Below are positions 62,723-64,000 of a stretch of DNA of 64,000 nt, piece after piece (positions within the stretch are counted from its first letter, which is position 1; every line of letters begins with the position of its first letter). The stretch covers positions 32,174,691 through 32,238,690 of the forward strand of contig ML662442.1 in assembly GCA_007570785.1 (NCBI GenBank). The letters run 5' to 3'. A program made the position numbers and the translations under genes. A model generated the notes under the pieces. It made no database searches and was not told where the DNA came from. It saw only the letters and a list, made by a program, of their open reading frames with translations. This stretch comes from Antilocapra americana. Lineage: Eukaryota > Chordata > Mammalia > Artiodactyla > Antilocapridae.

Positions 62723-64000
62723 ATCATTTTTATGGTTGACTGATTTTTATCTATGTTCGTTAGCCATATTTCTCAATTTAGTCTGTACATTTTTTTCTAT
62801 TTTAAAATTAATCTCTTTATTTAGAGGATTTTGGAATTTCTTGGCCCTTGTAAAATATGTTTATTTACCTCACAATTTCTTTTCAGTATGGAATATATTA
62901 TAGAAGAGAGAGCAGTAATTTAGCACAGGTGGCTCCAGGGTAGCAATGTAGCATGTAATGAAGTTTGTGGAAGAGAAGTTCTGTTCCCTAACTCTGTGAC
63001 CTCCAGCAGACTAAGAAATCACTCTCAGCATCATTTTTAAGACTCTTAAATATATGCATATCACATGGAATAATGAATATGAAAATGGCCAGCACACCAA
63101 AGATACTGAACAATCTAAGTTGGTTCTAATTTGTGCTTATGGAAAGAACTCCCCTCAGAGTTTACAATGATTTCTTTGTCCTAGAGGAAGCTGGCCTCAC
63201 ATTAGAGATGATGAAATCTTAATATAGCACTGGCATACAGTAGATAACTGATATATAATATTTGCATGAATAAACTAAAAAGTGAGACAATGAAAACCTC
63301 CACAACTAAAGCACAGCTTCTGTTTCCCTTGGCAGGTTGCAGGTATACGCTAAGGGCACACTGGAGATGGTGTGGTTTGCTAGATTAGCTGGTGTCTGGT
63401 TGTCCCATGGTAAAATTTTCTGCTTCTAGTTAAGACATCATGCATTTGGTACCATAGAGCAGATGTGAATAATGGAGCCTGAAAGTCAAGTCAAAGTAGT
63501 CTACTAGTCACCTACTCACAATCCTGCTTCTACAAAAAAATTAGATGATAATAAATCTTTTCTTGAAAGCTTTCTACTGAGAGACACATGATAAAGTTCC
63601 TGGTACATTCATTAGAATACTTGCTTCCAGAATAAATAGAAACAAAGGTATTGAATTCTTTTTTGTTTAAGGCTTTATTTTGCAAGGATTCTTTATCTCC
63701 ATTCCCTTCTCTCAATGTGAAATCAAACAAGTTAGCTGTGGTTGGGATCGATAGAATCCAAATTTAGTATAAAAATGAATCATCTCATTTACATAAACTA
63801 GATAAAAGAAGTACTTTCATTGTTTCTACTTTCCCCCCACGCTGAGAACAAAAGCTAAGTGCTCATGGAGTCTACTGTGGTTGATATGTCAGGATTGTGA
63901 CTTAATAATTTGAGGAGACATGGAAGTCAGAGTAGGAAATGGTCTGTCAAATATCAGACTGAGAAGTTGCCACACTATGGGCTGGTTCTTAAAAAGAGCT
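62723..64000. other. Intergenic, no recognised features
   Basis: AT-rich sequence to the window end; no exon, repeat or signal I can support. Confidence 0.5.

Overview
This is a mammalian, AT-rich genomic window from a bovid ruminant (cattle, sheep, goat, buffalo or a relative). The diagnosis rests on dense ruminant-specific retroposons: BovB (RTE-class) LINE fragments, Bov-tA and Bov-A2 SINEs, tRNA-Glu-derived CHR-type artiodactyl SINEs, and bovine-type L1 3' ends. I cannot tell from the sequence alone which bovid it is.

One gene is recognisable: FRK (Fyn-related kinase, a Src-like non-receptor tyrosine kinase) on the + strand. The window enters it inside intron 1, so the first exon with the start codon and SH3 domain lies upstream. 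It contains coding exons 2-8 (9244-9365, 33511-33674, 35798-35966, 38638-38796, 45629-45810, 47496-47661, 48041-48249). All splice sites are GT-AG, the phases are compatible, and 389 codons read without interruption to a TGA. Exons 2-3 encode the SH2 domain, exon 4 the SH2-kinase linker and N-lobe, exons 5-8 the rest of the kinase domain and the regulatory tail. The catalytic and regulatory residues (human numbering: R143, K262, D354, DFG 372-374, Y387, Y497) are all present.

Layout: 1-9243 is intron 1, crowded with repeats, including a 1.6 kb BovB with a decayed reverse transcriptase. 9366-33510 is the 24 kb intron 2, holding a recent 5'-truncated L1 with a 602-codon open ORF2 remnant and an 18-bp target-site duplication, several BovB/SINE copies, an L1 5'-region-like block and a candidate conserved enhancer. 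Introns 3-7 hold SINEs, MIRs and another candidate conserved element. 48250-50010 is the 3' UTR/flank, ending in an LTR-like block with two AATAAA hexamers. 50010-64000 is intergenic, with a 1.8 kb BovB, more SINEs and a decayed L1 3' end. I see no second protein-coding gene, no RNA gene, no CRISPR array and no prokaryotic-type system.

The most interesting structures are retroposition signatures: two SINEs inserted in succession at the same target sequence (46882-47333), a 37-bp BovB/SINE tail insertion with a perfect 12-bp target duplication (60490-60550), and a BovB/Bov-A2 opposite-strand fusion. Next come several homeodomain/POU/FOX-site-rich non-repeat islands in the introns that look like regulatory elements. 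I did not find a convincing undescribed biological system.
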